A stretch of 64,000 nt of DNA from FEN-299 sp963727765 (GTDB lineage: Bacteria; Acidobacteriota; Vicinamibacteria; Vicinamibacterales; Fen-181), in NCBI GenBank assembly GCA_963727765.1, contig CAVSGZ010000009.1:174301-238300 (forward strand), given 5' to 3'. Shown here piece by piece: positions 51,518-59,528 of this stretch. The first letter of the stretch is position 1. Every line of letters begins with the position of its first letter. The notes under the pieces were generated by a model that saw only the letters and a list, made by a program, of their open reading frames with translations, had not been told where the DNA came from and ran no database searches. The position numbers were made by a program, and so were the translations under genes.

Positions 51518-51790
51518 ATGAGCGACGAGAGCGGGAATGCCGGAAAGATCCTGACAGCCTTTGTCTTCGGCGCGGCGGCGGGGGCGGCGGTGGCGCTGCT
51601 GTTCGCTCCGGCGGCCGGCAAGGAAACCCGCGAATTCCTGACCGAGAAGGCCCGTGAGGGCCGCGAGAAGGCGACCGAGGCCGCGCGGCAGACGCGGGAG
51701 GCTCTGGCGCGCCAGCGTGAGACGATCAGCGGGGCGATCGAGCGCGGCCGCGATGCCTACCGTGAGGCCCGAGAGAAGGAGACGGCGTGA
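51518..51790 (+). CDS. YtxH-like membrane-associated protein
   Basis: A 90-residue protein with a Gly/Ala-rich membrane helix (about 9-29, GAAAGAAVALLFAPAAGKETR, the typical YtxH/DUF883-like signature) and a highly charged amphipathic tail (about 36-90). A perfect AAGGAGG ribosome site lies 5-11 bases upstream of ATG 51518. Its TGA overlaps the next gene as GTGA. General envelope-stress proteins of this kind are common; precise role unknown. Confidence 0.75.
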   Translation: MSDESGNAGKILTAFVFGAAAGAAVALLFAPAAGKETREFLTEKAREGREKATEAARQTREALARQRETISGAIERGRDAYREAREKETA

Positions 51791-52212
51791 GCACGACAGC
51801 GGTGGTGCTGCTGGGCGTGATCGCCGTTGCGACCCTGGCCATGGCGTCCATCCAGATCGCGCTGGTGGTCGTCGGGATGCGCCTGGCGAGGCAGGTCCAG
51901 GCGCTCGGCACCCGAATCGAGCAGGAGATCAAGCCGTTGGTCGCGGACGCGACGACCGTGGCCGCGAACGCCGCGCGGGCGAGCGAACTGGCGCTGGCGC
52001 AGATCGAACGGGCCGACCGGATCTTCTCCGACCTCGTGCAGCGCATTGACGACACCAGCCGGCTCGTGCGGGGGGCCATCCTGGCCCCCGCCCGCGAGGG
52101 GCGGGCCATCCTGGCGGCGGTCAGCGCCGCGGTCGGCGTCGTCCGGGACGCGCAGCGCCCCGGAACGCGCGGCCGGGGTCCAGACGAGGAAGACCCGTTG
52201 TTCATCGGCTGA
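51787..52212 (+). CDS. Small membrane protein, DUF948-like
   Basis: A 141-residue protein with one N-terminal membrane helix (about 4-32) and a long helical region (about 33-120) rich in Ala, Arg and Glu. It resembles DUF948 proteins, which often sit next to YtxH genes as here. Starts at GTG overlapping the YtxH stop by four bases. Function unknown. Confidence 0.68.
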   Translation: MSTTAVVLLGVIAVATLAMASIQIALVVVGMRLARQVQALGTRIEQEIKPLVADATTVAANAARASELALAQIERADRIFSDLVQRIDDTSRLVRGAILAPAREGRAILAAVSAAVGVVRDAQRPGTRGRGPDEEDPLFIG

Positions 52213-52223
52213 GGCCGGATGGC

Positions 52224-52248
52224 GCGGACGTCTGTGTCGGACGTCCGC
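52224..52248 (+). terminator. Hairpin after the DUF948-like gene
   Basis: GCGGACGTC (52224-52232) and GACGTCCGC (52240-52248) are perfectly complementary around a 7-base loop, just 11 bases after the stop codon. No T-run. Confidence 0.5.
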
Positions 52249-52357
52249 GGCCGCCGCGCGTCCTCTGCGGGCTTGGGCCTCCTGCCGACCACCGTCCGAC
52301 CGCACCGCCCTTTCCGCCGGACGGCACCCCGTTCCGGCCGCCTTTTCCGAAAGAGAA

Positions 52358-52386
52358 TTGACGCGCGAGGCTGCCAGTGGTAGAAC
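52358..52386 (+). promoter_or_regulatory. Sigma-70-type promoter of the secreted protein gene
   Basis: TTGACG (52358-52363) and TAGAAC (52381-52386) with an ideal 17-base spacer, about 50 bases before the ATG at 52436. Best-looking promoter in the window. Confidence 0.6.
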
Positions 52387-52435
52387 ACACACGCGTTGTC
52401 TCGCGGCTAGGTCTTGTCACAGGCGGGGAGATGCT

Positions 52436-53011
52436 ATGAGACTGACGTTGATTCGACAGGCGGCCTTTCTGCTCGTTCTCCTCTCGGTTCTGATTCCTTC
52501 CTCGGCGGCGCTGGCGCAGGAACCGGTAGCGGCTCCCACGCAGGACACCAAGTCGGCGGCACTGGCGCAGCAGTTGACGGCTCTGCTCGACCAGAAGAAA
52601 CTCGATGCCATCGCGGCGAAGGACCCATCGGCGCCAGACCTGTACGTCGCGGCGCTCTATTTCCCGGGCGGCCAGTTGCTCGTCGCGTCGGCCCGTTACT
52701 CGGTGCCGTCGATCCTGAACGAGAAGCTGGCGAAGAAGGACTTCCGCGAGGTGTACACCGATCTGAACAGCGCCTCGGTGGCAGGCACGCTCGTGCTCGT
52801 GATGGACATGGGAGCGGACGGCCTCAAGCCGAAGAAGGACGATACCCACGTCGACACGTGCGACGTCGGCAGCACGTCACTGGTGTTCGACGGCGACTGG
52901 AAGCGGCAGAAGCTGGCGACCGAAGACGACTACAACAAAGCGTTTGCGGACGCCGACGCGCGCTACGCGAAGATGCTGGCGGCGCTCATCGCTCAGGCCA
53001 AGAAGCTCTAG
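52436..53011 (+). CDS. Secreted protein of unknown function
   Basis: A 191-residue protein with a clear signal peptide (residues 1-27, ending SAALAQ). The mature protein is a small mixed alpha/beta domain with YVAALYFPGGQLLVASARYS and a C-terminal helical tail; no family was recognised. It has its own promoter and GGGGAG ribosome site, is flanked by a hairpin and a tRNA, and so appears to be monocistronic. Confidence 0.72.
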   Translation: MRLTLIRQAAFLLVLLSVLIPSSAALAQEPVAAPTQDTKSAALAQQLTALLDQKKLDAIAAKDPSAPDLYVAALYFPGGQLLVASARYSVPSILNEKLAKKDFREVYTDLNSASVAGTLVLVMDMGADGLKPKKDDTHVDTCDVGSTSLVFDGDWKRQKLATEDDYNKAFADADARYAKMLAALIAQAKKL

Positions 53012-53052
53012 GGGCACACGGGGGTTGTCGCGCGCAGGGGGTCGGGGAGGGA

Positions 53053-53128
53053 TGGTGGGCACTGTAGGATTCGAACCTACGACCTCCTGCGTGTGAAGCA
53101 GGCGATCTAACCGCTGATCTAAGTGCCC
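53053..53128 (-). tRNA. tRNA-Val (anticodon CAC)
   Basis: Minus-strand 76-base cloverleaf. The acceptor stem GGGCACT pairs with AGTGCCC, followed by A and an encoded CCA (plus-strand TGG at 53053-53055). The anticodon arm CTGCT-TCACACG-AGCAG-like loop reads TTCACAC, with anticodon CAC for GTG valine codons. The T arm has GGTTCGAATCC. Confidence 0.95.
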
Positions 53129-53198
53129 TTCCGGACAGAATCTTCAGTTTAATCCAACTCGGCCGCCGCCGACAACCCGTCGTTCCCGCGGCTGCGCG

Positions 53199-54071
53199 CT
53201 ACTTCCGCGTCTCCGGGATCCGCCTCGGCGGCGGGCCGTCGTAGATCGCGTGGCTCGGGTTGATCAGGCGCATCGGGTGCTGGCGGCTGCGCTCCTCGTT
53301 GGCATGCGCGACCAGACCCGGAATCCTCGCGATCAGGAACAGGGCGTTCCCCAGTTCGGGCTCGAACCCGAGGTCCGCGCAGACCGCGGCGATGGCGCCG
53401 TCCAGGTTGAGCGGCCACGGGTGCGCGGCGGCATCGGGCCTGGCCACCACCACCCGGTCGATCGTGCGGATCATCTGCACGTGCTCGCCGTCGAGCTCGA
53501 GCTCGTGCGCCATCTGGAGAAGCCTCGCGGCGCGCGGGTCCGCCGTGTGGATGCGGTGGCCGAATCCCGGCGGCCGCCTGTCTGCCTCGGCGTACGAGCG
53601 GACCAGGGCCTCGGCGGCGCCGGTGAACGTGGCGCCCTCGCGCACCTTCGACAGGCCCTCTTGCAGGAACCGCATGCAGGCCTCGATGTCCCCGCCGTGG
53701 TACACTCCGAATCCCAGCACGCCCGACGCCACCGCGACCCGCAGGCGCGTGCCCGTGGTGGCCACGTTGCGGGTGGCCAGCGTGGAAGGCGGCGTGACGC
53801 CGTGGTCGATCGACGCGACGAGCACCGCCGAGAACAGCTTGCCGATGGTGGGGGATGGCAGCTCGCCGCGGAGGATCAGGTACACGCACTCTCCGAACGA
53901 GAAGCGTCCCATGAGCTCGTCGAGCGCGTAACCGCGAACGAGAATCTCGTTCGGCTGGATGCGGGTGATGGCCGTGTACCAGACCGGGTCTTCCACCGGG
54001 AGCCCCGCCTGGGGCCGCGCCGGTCCACTGGGGCGGCCACTGCGTGCCCGTGGTTCGCGATGCTTGGCCAT
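53199..54071 (-). CDS. Citrate synthase-like protein, probable citryl-CoA lyase or short citrate synthase
   Basis: A 290-residue member of the citrate synthase superfamily, much shorter than the 370-430 residues of true citrate synthase. It has the helix with SIDHGVTPPSTLATRN (first catalytic His region), PGFGHRIHTADPRA (second His region) and the C-terminal NLDGAIAAVCADLGF acid region. This fits the stand-alone lyase-like branch, usually called citryl-CoA lyase. GGAGGGCGGAT precedes ATG 54071; ATG 54101 would lengthen it. No citrate lyase partner is near. Confidence 0.72.
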   Translation of the reverse strand: MAKHREPRARSGRPSGPARPQAGLPVEDPVWYTAITRIQPNEILVRGYALDELMGRFSFGECVYLILRGELPSPTIGKLFSAVLVASIDHGVTPPSTLATRNVATTGTRLRVAVASGVLGFGVYHGGDIEACMRFLQEGLSKVREGATFTGAAEALVRSYAEADRRPPGFGHRIHTADPRAARLLQMAHELELDGEHVQMIRTIDRVVVARPDAAAHPWPLNLDGAIAAVCADLGFEPELGNALFLIARIPGLVAHANEERSRQHPMRLINPSHAIYDGPPPRRIPETRK

Positions 54072-54161
54072 ATCCGCCCTCCACGCCGCCCCTGGGGACA
54101 CGTGCCCGCAAAGGGCCTCTGCCGCCGCGCGCTGGCGACTTGGCGCCGCCGCGGCGCCGTC

Positions 54162-54794
54162 TCACAGCGTGCCGTACAACCGGTCGCCGAAGTCTCCCAA
54201 CCCGGGAATGATGAACTTGCGGTCGTTGAGCCCCTGGTCGATCACCGGCGTGAAGATCCTGACGTCCGGAAAACGCCGCTCGATGAGCGCGATCCCTTCG
54301 GGCGCCGCGACGATGCAGAGGATCCTGATGTCGCGCGCGCCGGCGTGCTGCAGCAGCTCCAGCGCGGCGGCCGCGCTCCCGCCGGTGGCGAGCATCGGGT
54401 CGATGATCAGGACGTAGCTGTCCCCGATGCCGTGCGGCAGCTTGGCGTAGTACTGGGACGCCACCGCCGTTGCCTCGTCACGCTGGAGCCCGATGTGACC
54501 CACGCGCGCCGACGGGAGCAGTTCCAGCACCGCATCCAGCATGCCGAGGCCCGACCGCAGCACCGGCACAACCACGACGTCGGCGCCGATGCGCCGCCCG
54601 TCCGCCTCGCCCATCGGCGTCGTCACCGTGGCCGGCACGGTCGGCAGGTCGCGCAGGGCCTCGACCGCCAGGAGCACGCTCATCCGCGTGGCCATCCTGC
54701 GAAAGATGGCGGCCTCGGTCCGCTCGTCGCGCAGCACCAGAAGAGTGTCCTGGACGAGGGGATGATTCACGAGATGGACGGCCACGTGCCTCAC
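54162..54794 (-). CDS. upp: Uracil phosphoribosyltransferase
   Basis: Salvages uracil to UMP with PRPP. The 210-residue protein has the HPLVQDTLLVLRDE start, the VVPVLRSGLGMLDA loop, the PRPP motif VLIIDPMLATGGS and the C-terminal GLGDFGDRLYGT, all diagnostic of Upp. Follows the direction of the citrate synthase-like gene and is divergent from the amidohydrolase. Confidence 0.95.
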   Translation of the reverse strand: MRHVAVHLVNHPLVQDTLLVLRDERTEAAIFRRMATRMSVLLAVEALRDLPTVPATVTTPMGEADGRRIGADVVVVPVLRSGLGMLDAVLELLPSARVGHIGLQRDEATAVASQYYAKLPHGIGDSYVLIIDPMLATGGSAAAALELLQHAGARDIRILCIVAAPEGIALIERRFPDVRIFTPVIDQGLNDRKFIIPGLGDFGDRLYGTL

Positions 54795-54845
54795 TATACA
54801 CGATGGCCTGCGGCGCGGACAACGCGCCGGCCGCCGGATTCAGGA

Positions 54846-54851
54846 TAAAAT
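54846..54851 (+). promoter_or_regulatory. -10-like TAAAAT just before the amidohydrolase start
   Basis: TAAAAT ends nine bases before ATG 54861, so a transcript begun there would be almost leaderless; no ribosome site precedes the ATG. No good -35 is seen. Confidence 0.3.
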
Positions 54852-54860
54852 CTGCACGAT

Positions 54861-56282
54861 ATGCCCGTCACCTGTTCAGCCCTACGCCGTTTCCGTGTCC
54901 TCGCGCTGGTGCTGCTGGCCCTGGCGGTCGCCGCCTGCGTCCGTTCGGACCGTCGCCAGGTCACCCTCGTGGTCAGCGGCGGCGATGTCGTCACGATGGA
55001 CGCCCAGCGGCACGTGCTGTCGCCTGGTGCCATCGCCGTGAACGGCACCGAGATCGTGGCCGTGGGCAGCCCCGAGGATATCGCGCGAAGATACAGCGGA
55101 GCCGAGACGATCGACACCGCTGGTCAGGTCGTGCTTCCAGGCCTCGTGAACACCCACACGCACGCCGCGATGGTGATGTACCGCGGCCTGGCCGACGACC
55201 TGGCGCTGATGGACTGGCTGCAGAAGTACATCTTCCCGGCCGAAGCCAAGACGGTCTCTCCGGAGATGGTACGCGTTGGCACCCGGCTGGCAGCGCTCGA
55301 GATGATCCAGTCGGGCACGACGACGTTTGCCGACATGTACTACTTCGAGGAAGAGGTCGCGCGCGTTGCGAAGGCGGCGGGCCTGCGCGGCGTCCTGGGC
55401 GAGACGATCATCGGGTTCCCGGTCGCCGATGCGAGGACGCCGGCCGACGCGCTCAAACGGACCGAGGCCTTCATCCGCGAGTTCGCCGGCGACGACCTCA
55501 TCACACCGGTTCCGGCGCCGCACTCCACCTACACGGTCGACGAGGCCAGCCTGCGGGCCGTGCGGGACCTGGCGGACAAGTACAAGGTGCCCATCCTCAT
55601 CCATGTCGCCGAAACCGAGGACGAGGTGCAGATCATCGAGCAGCGTCACAAGATGACGCCGGTCGGCTGGCTGGCGTCGATCGGCTTTCTCGGGCCGAAC
55701 GTGGTGATGGCGCACGGGGTGTGGCTGACCGACGACGACATCGCCACGCTCCGCCGGACCGGGACCTCGGTATCGCACAACCCCGAGAGCAACATGAAAC
55801 TCGGCAGCGGGATCGCCCCGGTGCCGAAGTTGCTGGCGGCCGGCGTGACCGTCTGCCTGGGCACTGATGGCGCGGCGAGCAACAATGATCTCGACATGTT
55901 CGGGGCGATACGCCAGGCGGCCTTCCTGCACAAGGTGGCGGCGAGGGACCCGCGGGCCGTGCCTGCCACGACGGCGCTCGCGATGGCCACCATCGACGGC
56001 GCCCGCGCGCTGGGGCTGGACCGGAAGATCGGTTCCCTCGAGGTGGGGAAGCGCGCGGACCTGATCGCCGTCTCGATGGCGGGCGCGAGACAGACGCCGA
56101 TGTACAACCCGGTCTCGCACCTCGTCTACGTGTCCCGCGGCGCCGACGTGCGCACGACTATCGTCAACGGCCGCGTGCTCATGCGCGACAGGCAGATGCG
56201 CACGCTCGACGAACGGGTGGTCCTGGCCGACGCCGTGGCGCTCTCGAAGAAGGTCCGCGAGGCGGTGGCCGCTACTCGTTGA
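54861..56282 (+). CDS. Lipoprotein amidohydrolase of the MtaD/SAH-deaminase group
   Basis: A 473-residue metal-dependent hydrolase of the TRZ/ATZ family, related to 5-methylthioadenosine/S-adenosylhomocysteine deaminases. Metal ligands: NTHTHA (about residue 98), HVAE, AHGVWL and the catalytic GTDGAASNN. Unusually, residues 1-27 form a lipoprotein signal with the lipobox AVAAC, so the enzyme should sit on the outer face of a membrane. The gene starts at ATG 54861 and its end overlaps the convergent hpt by 11 bases. Substrate is uncertain. Confidence 0.8.
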   Translation: MPVTCSALRRFRVLALVLLALAVAACVRSDRRQVTLVVSGGDVVTMDAQRHVLSPGAIAVNGTEIVAVGSPEDIARRYSGAETIDTAGQVVLPGLVNTHTHAAMVMYRGLADDLALMDWLQKYIFPAEAKTVSPEMVRVGTRLAALEMIQSGTTTFADMYYFEEEVARVAKAAGLRGVLGETIIGFPVADARTPADALKRTEAFIREFAGDDLITPVPAPHSTYTVDEASLRAVRDLADKYKVPILIHVAETEDEVQIIEQRHKMTPVGWLASIGFLGPNVVMAHGVWLTDDDIATLRRTGTSVSHNPESNMKLGSGIAPVPKLLAAGVTVCLGTDGAASNNDLDMFGAIRQAAFLHKVAARDPRAVPATTALAMATIDGARALGLDRKIGSLEVGKRADLIAVSMAGARQTPMYNPVSHLVYVSRGADVRTTIVNGRVLMRDRQMRTLDERVVLADAVALSKKVREAVAATR

Positions 56283-56799
56283 GGACGCCGATGTACGGCA
56301 GGTTCCGGTACTTCTCGGCGTAGTCGAGGCCGTAGCCGACGACGAAGCGATCCTCGATCGTGAACCCGATGTACTCGACCTTCACCGCCACCTGGCGCCG
56401 CGACGGCTTGCTCAGCAGGCACGCGGTGCGAAGGGTCTTGGGCGACCGGGCGTGCAGGATCTCCTGGAGGTAGGCGAGCGTCAGCCCGGTGTCCACGATG
56501 TCCTCGACGATGATGACGTTGCGGCCCTCGAGCCCCGAGTCGAGGTCCTTGATCATCCGGACTTCGCCCGACGAGGTGGTCCCCTTGGCATAGCTCGACA
56601 CGGCCATGAAGTCGACCGTGACCGGACGGTTCATCGTGCGGATCAGATCACCCAGGAAGAGGAACGCGCCCTTGAGGATGGCCACCAGGTGGAGGTCCTC
56701 GTCCGGCGGGTAGTCGGCCCGGATCTGGGCGGCAAGTTCGGCGATGCGCCGCTCGATTTCGGCGGCGCTGAGCATGACGGTCGGCATCGTGTCGGGCAT
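56272..56799 (-). CDS. hpt: Hypoxanthine phosphoribosyltransferase
   Basis: Salvages hypoxanthine or guanine with PRPP. The 175-residue protein has VAILKGAFLFLGDL, DFMAVSSYAKGTTSSG and the PRPP motif VIIVEDIVDTGLTL, and ends with the YRNLPYIGVL segment. ATG 56799 has GGAG upstream; ATG 56787 is an alternative. Convergent with the amidohydrolase and divergent from the microcompartment operon. Confidence 0.94.
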   Translation of the reverse strand: MPDTMPTVMLSAAEIERRIAELAAQIRADYPPDEDLHLVAILKGAFLFLGDLIRTMNRPVTVDFMAVSSYAKGTTSSGEVRMIKDLDSGLEGRNVIIVEDIVDTGLTLAYLQEILHARSPKTLRTACLLSKPSRRQVAVKVEYIGFTIEDRFVVGYGLDYAEKYRNLPYIGVLNE

Positions 56800-56946
56800 C
56801 GCGGTCGGCTCCAGGAGGACGGGGACGAGGCCGCAGCCTAGCACATTTCCGGCTCAGGGAAAAAGCGCCGCGCGGACGTGATATGCTCCATCCTTTCAGG
56901 GTGCGTTCGGCCGGGGGAGTCGTCCCGGCGCGGGCCGCAGGTGGCG

Positions 56947-58200
56947 ATGAGCGAGCCTCTGACGATTGCCTTGGGCGCCGACCACGGCGGACTTGAACTC
57001 AAGCAGCGGATCAAGGACCACCTGTCCTCGCTCGGCCACCTGGTGAGGGACTGCGGGACCCACGACCGGGAGCCGGTCGACTACCCGACGCTGGCCCTGG
57101 CGGTCGCCCAGCTTGTCGCCTCCGGCGAGTGCCGGTTCGGGGTGATGGTGGACGGCGCCGGCATCGGGTCGGCGATGGCCGCCAACAAGGTGCCGGGCGT
57201 GCTGGCGGCGGCCTGCTACACGGAGGCGCTCGCGCGCAATAGCCGCGAGCACAACGACGCCAACCTCCTCACGCTCGGCGCAGGCCAGACGGATCCCGAC
57301 ACGGCGTTGCGCATTGTCGACCTGTTCCTGGCGACGACGTGCACCGCGGAGCGCCATCGGGCGCGGGTGCAGCTGATACGGGACTTCGAGCGAGGACGCA
57401 TGAGCAGTTCTTCCCAGGGCGGGCCGGCGCTGTCGGCCGAGGACGTCAACCGGATCGCCGAACGCGTGCGGCAGCTGCTGCAGGAGCAGGGAGGCGCGCT
57501 GCGGCGTGCGGCGCCGATGTCGCTCGCGCAGGTGGCGGGCTTCATCGATCACACGCTGCTCAAGCCCGAAGCCACGATCGCCGACATCCAGCGGCTGTGC
57601 GACGAAGCCCGGCGGCATCATTTCTTCTCGGTCTGCGTCAACCCGAGCTACGTGCGCCAGGCCGCCGCGCTGCTGCGCGGCACCCCCGTCAAGATCTGCT
57701 GCGTCGTCGGGTTCCCGCTGGGCGCGCAGCCGCCGGAGACCAAGGCGCTCGAGGCGAGGCGCGCCATCCGGGAGGGGGCCCGCGAGATCGACATGGTCAT
57801 CAACATCGGCGCCCTCAAGGGGCGGGAGGACGCCGTCGTGCTCAAGGACATCCGGGCCGTCGTCGAGGCGTGCAAGGACGGACGGGCGATCTCCAAAGTG
57901 ATCCTCGAGACGGCACTGCTCAGCGACGAGGAGAAGGTGCGCGGCTGCGAGTTGAGCATGAAGGCCGGGGCAGACTACGTGAAGACGTCGACGGGCTTCG
58001 GTCCCGGCGGGGCCACGGTGGCCGACGTCGCGCTGATGAGCCGGACGGTGGCCGCCCGCAAGCTGGGCGTGAAGGCCGCCGGCGGCATCCGCAGCTACGC
58101 CGACCTGCTGAAGATGGTAGAAGCGGGCGCGACCCGCGTCGGCAGCAGCAGCAGCGTGAAGATCCTCGAGGAGGCGCTGGCCGCCGGCGCCACCGAGTAA
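56947..58200 (+). CDS. RpiB-like isomerase fused in frame to deoxyribose-phosphate aldolase DeoC
   Basis: One open frame of 417 residues. Residues 1-151 are RpiB-like (LGADHGGLELK, NSREHNDANLLTLGA), but the usual catalytic Cys before GxGIG is Asp (VDGAGIGSAMAANK). Residues 152-417 are a complete DeoC class I aldolase (IDHTLLKPEATIADI, FPLGAQPPETK, Schiff-base Lys 346 in YVKTSTGFG). Between them is a helix, LSAEDVNRIAERVRQLL (about 162-178), that resembles the N-terminus of the aldehyde dehydrogenase and is a candidate encapsulation peptide. ATG 57400 could be a separate deoC start; the fusion may be artificial (see findings). First gene of the microcompartment operon. Confidence 0.82.
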   Translation: MSEPLTIALGADHGGLELKQRIKDHLSSLGHLVRDCGTHDREPVDYPTLALAVAQLVASGECRFGVMVDGAGIGSAMAANKVPGVLAAACYTEALARNSREHNDANLLTLGAGQTDPDTALRIVDLFLATTCTAERHRARVQLIRDFERGRMSSSSQGGPALSAEDVNRIAERVRQLLQEQGGALRRAAPMSLAQVAGFIDHTLLKPEATIADIQRLCDEARRHHFFSVCVNPSYVRQAAALLRGTPVKICCVVGFPLGAQPPETKALEARRAIREGAREIDMVINIGALKGREDAVVLKDIRAVVEACKDGRAISKVILETALLSDEEKVRGCELSMKAGADYVKTSTGFGPGGATVADVALMSRTVAARKLGVKAAGGIRSYADLLKMVEAGATRVGSSSSVKILEEALAAGATE

Positions 58201-58227
58201 CCGTGGCTTGAGAGAGAGCGCACCGAC

Positions 58228-58851
58228 ATGGCCGAACTTCGTTGCTACGTCTTCCTCGACAGCCTGCAGCCGCAGTACGCGTCGTTTCTCGGCACCGTGT
58301 CGCAGGGGTTCCTGCCGGTGCCGGGCCAGGCCTCGCTGTTTGTCGAGATCGCGCCCGGCATGGACATCATGCGCGTGACCGACGTCGCGCTCAAGGCCAC
58401 CGACGTGAGGCCGGGGATGCTCATCATCGAGCGGCTCTACGGCATGCTGGAGATCCACTCGGACTCGCAGGCAGACGTTCGGCAGGCCGGCCGGGCCATC
58501 CTCGACTCGCTCGACCTGAAAGAGGAGGACCGGATCAAGCCGGAGCTGGTGTCGAGCCAGGTGATCCGCAACATCACCGACTACCACACGCAGCTCATCA
58601 ACCGGTCGCGGCACGGCGACCTGATCCTGCCGGGGCAGTCGCTCTACGTGATGGAAGTGGCGCCGGCCGGCTACGCCGCGCTCGCGGCGAACGAAGCCGA
58701 GAAGGCGGCGCACATCAACATCCTCGAGGTCCGGGCGTTCGGCAGCTTCGGCCGCGTGTATCTCGGCGGCGACGAGCGGGACATCGACGTCGGCCACCGG
58801 GCCGCGGAGCAGGCGATCGCGGAGGTCGCCGGGCGGAAGGGAAAGTTGTAG
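58228..58851 (+). CDS. Microcompartment shell protein, permuted tandem BMC-T (stacking-trimer type)
   Basis: A 207-residue trimer-forming shell protein with two BMC domains. YVFLDSLQPQ, GFLPVPGQASLFVEIAPG and PAGYAALAANEAEKAA closely match the circularly permuted BMC-T2/T3 proteins of Haliangium ochraceum as I remember them. Such trimers can stack and gate a large pore. It follows the RpiB-DeoC gene by 27 bases. Confidence 0.9.
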   Translation: MAELRCYVFLDSLQPQYASFLGTVSQGFLPVPGQASLFVEIAPGMDIMRVTDVALKATDVRPGMLIIERLYGMLEIHSDSQADVRQAGRAILDSLDLKEEDRIKPELVSSQVIRNITDYHTQLINRSRHGDLILPGQSLYVMEVAPAGYAALAANEAEKAAHINILEVRAFGSFGRVYLGGDERDIDVGHRAAEQAIAEVAGRKGKL

Positions 58852-58889
58852 GCCGATTGACAAGCATCATCGACTGACAGGAGTGCAGC

Positions 58890-59192
58890 ATGACAGACGC
58901 GCTTGGCATGATCGAAACGCGGTCGTTTCCGGCCGTCGTCGAGGCCGCGGATGCCGCGGTCAAGGCGGCACGCGTGGAACTGGTGACCTACGAGAAGACC
59001 GGCGGCGGCTACGTCTCGGTCATCATCCGCGGCGACGTCGCGGCGGTCAAGGCCGCGTGCGACGCGGCACAGGTGGCGGCCGGCCGCGTGGGCGAGGTGG
59101 TCGCCGTGCACATCATCGCGCGGCCGCATCTCAACGTGGACCAGGTCATGCCGCTCGGCCGGACGGCCGAAGCCAAGGCCACCAAGAAGTAG
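58890..59192 (+). CDS. Microcompartment shell hexamer protein BMC-H
   Basis: A 100-residue single BMC domain: ALGMIETRSFPAVVEAADAAVKAARVEL, pore-loop KTGGGYVSVIIRGDVAAVKAA and the C-terminal VVAVHIIARPH. This is the major facet tile. GGAG-type ribosome site precedes ATG 58890. A short Lys-rich C-terminal tail ends the protein. Confidence 0.95.
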   Translation: MTDALGMIETRSFPAVVEAADAAVKAARVELVTYEKTGGGYVSVIIRGDVAAVKAACDAAQVAAGRVGEVVAVHIIARPHLNVDQVMPLGRTAEAKATKK

Positions 59193-59237
59193 CCGATCGA
59201 GGGCCGGCCCAGCCGGGCCGGCCTGGAGAAGCCGCGT

Positions 59238-59525
59238 ATGTTGCTGGCAAAGGTGGTCGGCACCGTTGTCGCCACGCGCAAGGAATCGAGCCTCGACGGG
59301 CTCAAGCTGCTGGTCGTGCGCCCGGTGAACGAGGACGGACAAGAGGTGGGCACCCAGCTGGTCGCGGCCGATGCCGTCGGCGCGGGGCCGGAGGAGATGG
59401 TCCTCGTGGCGTCGGGCAGCTCGGCCCGGCAGACGCTCTCGACCGACAAGCGTCCGGTCGACGCGGTCGTGATGGCCATCGTCGACAGCTGGAGCCTCGG
59501 CGGCGTGGCGAAGTACAAGAAGTAG
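59238..59525 (+). CDS. Microcompartment vertex protein BMC-P (EutN/CcmL family), first copy
   Basis: A 95-residue EutN/CcmL protein that forms pentamers capping the shell vertices. LLAKVVGTVVATRKESSLDGLKLLVV and the GSSAR(Q) and AVVMAIVDSW segments are typical. Three BMC-P genes occur in this operon. Confidence 0.93.
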   Translation: MLLAKVVGTVVATRKESSLDGLKLLVVRPVNEDGQEVGTQLVAADAVGAGPEEMVLVASGSSARQTLSTDKRPVDAVVMAIVDSWSLGGVAKYKK

Positions 59526-59528
59526 TCC

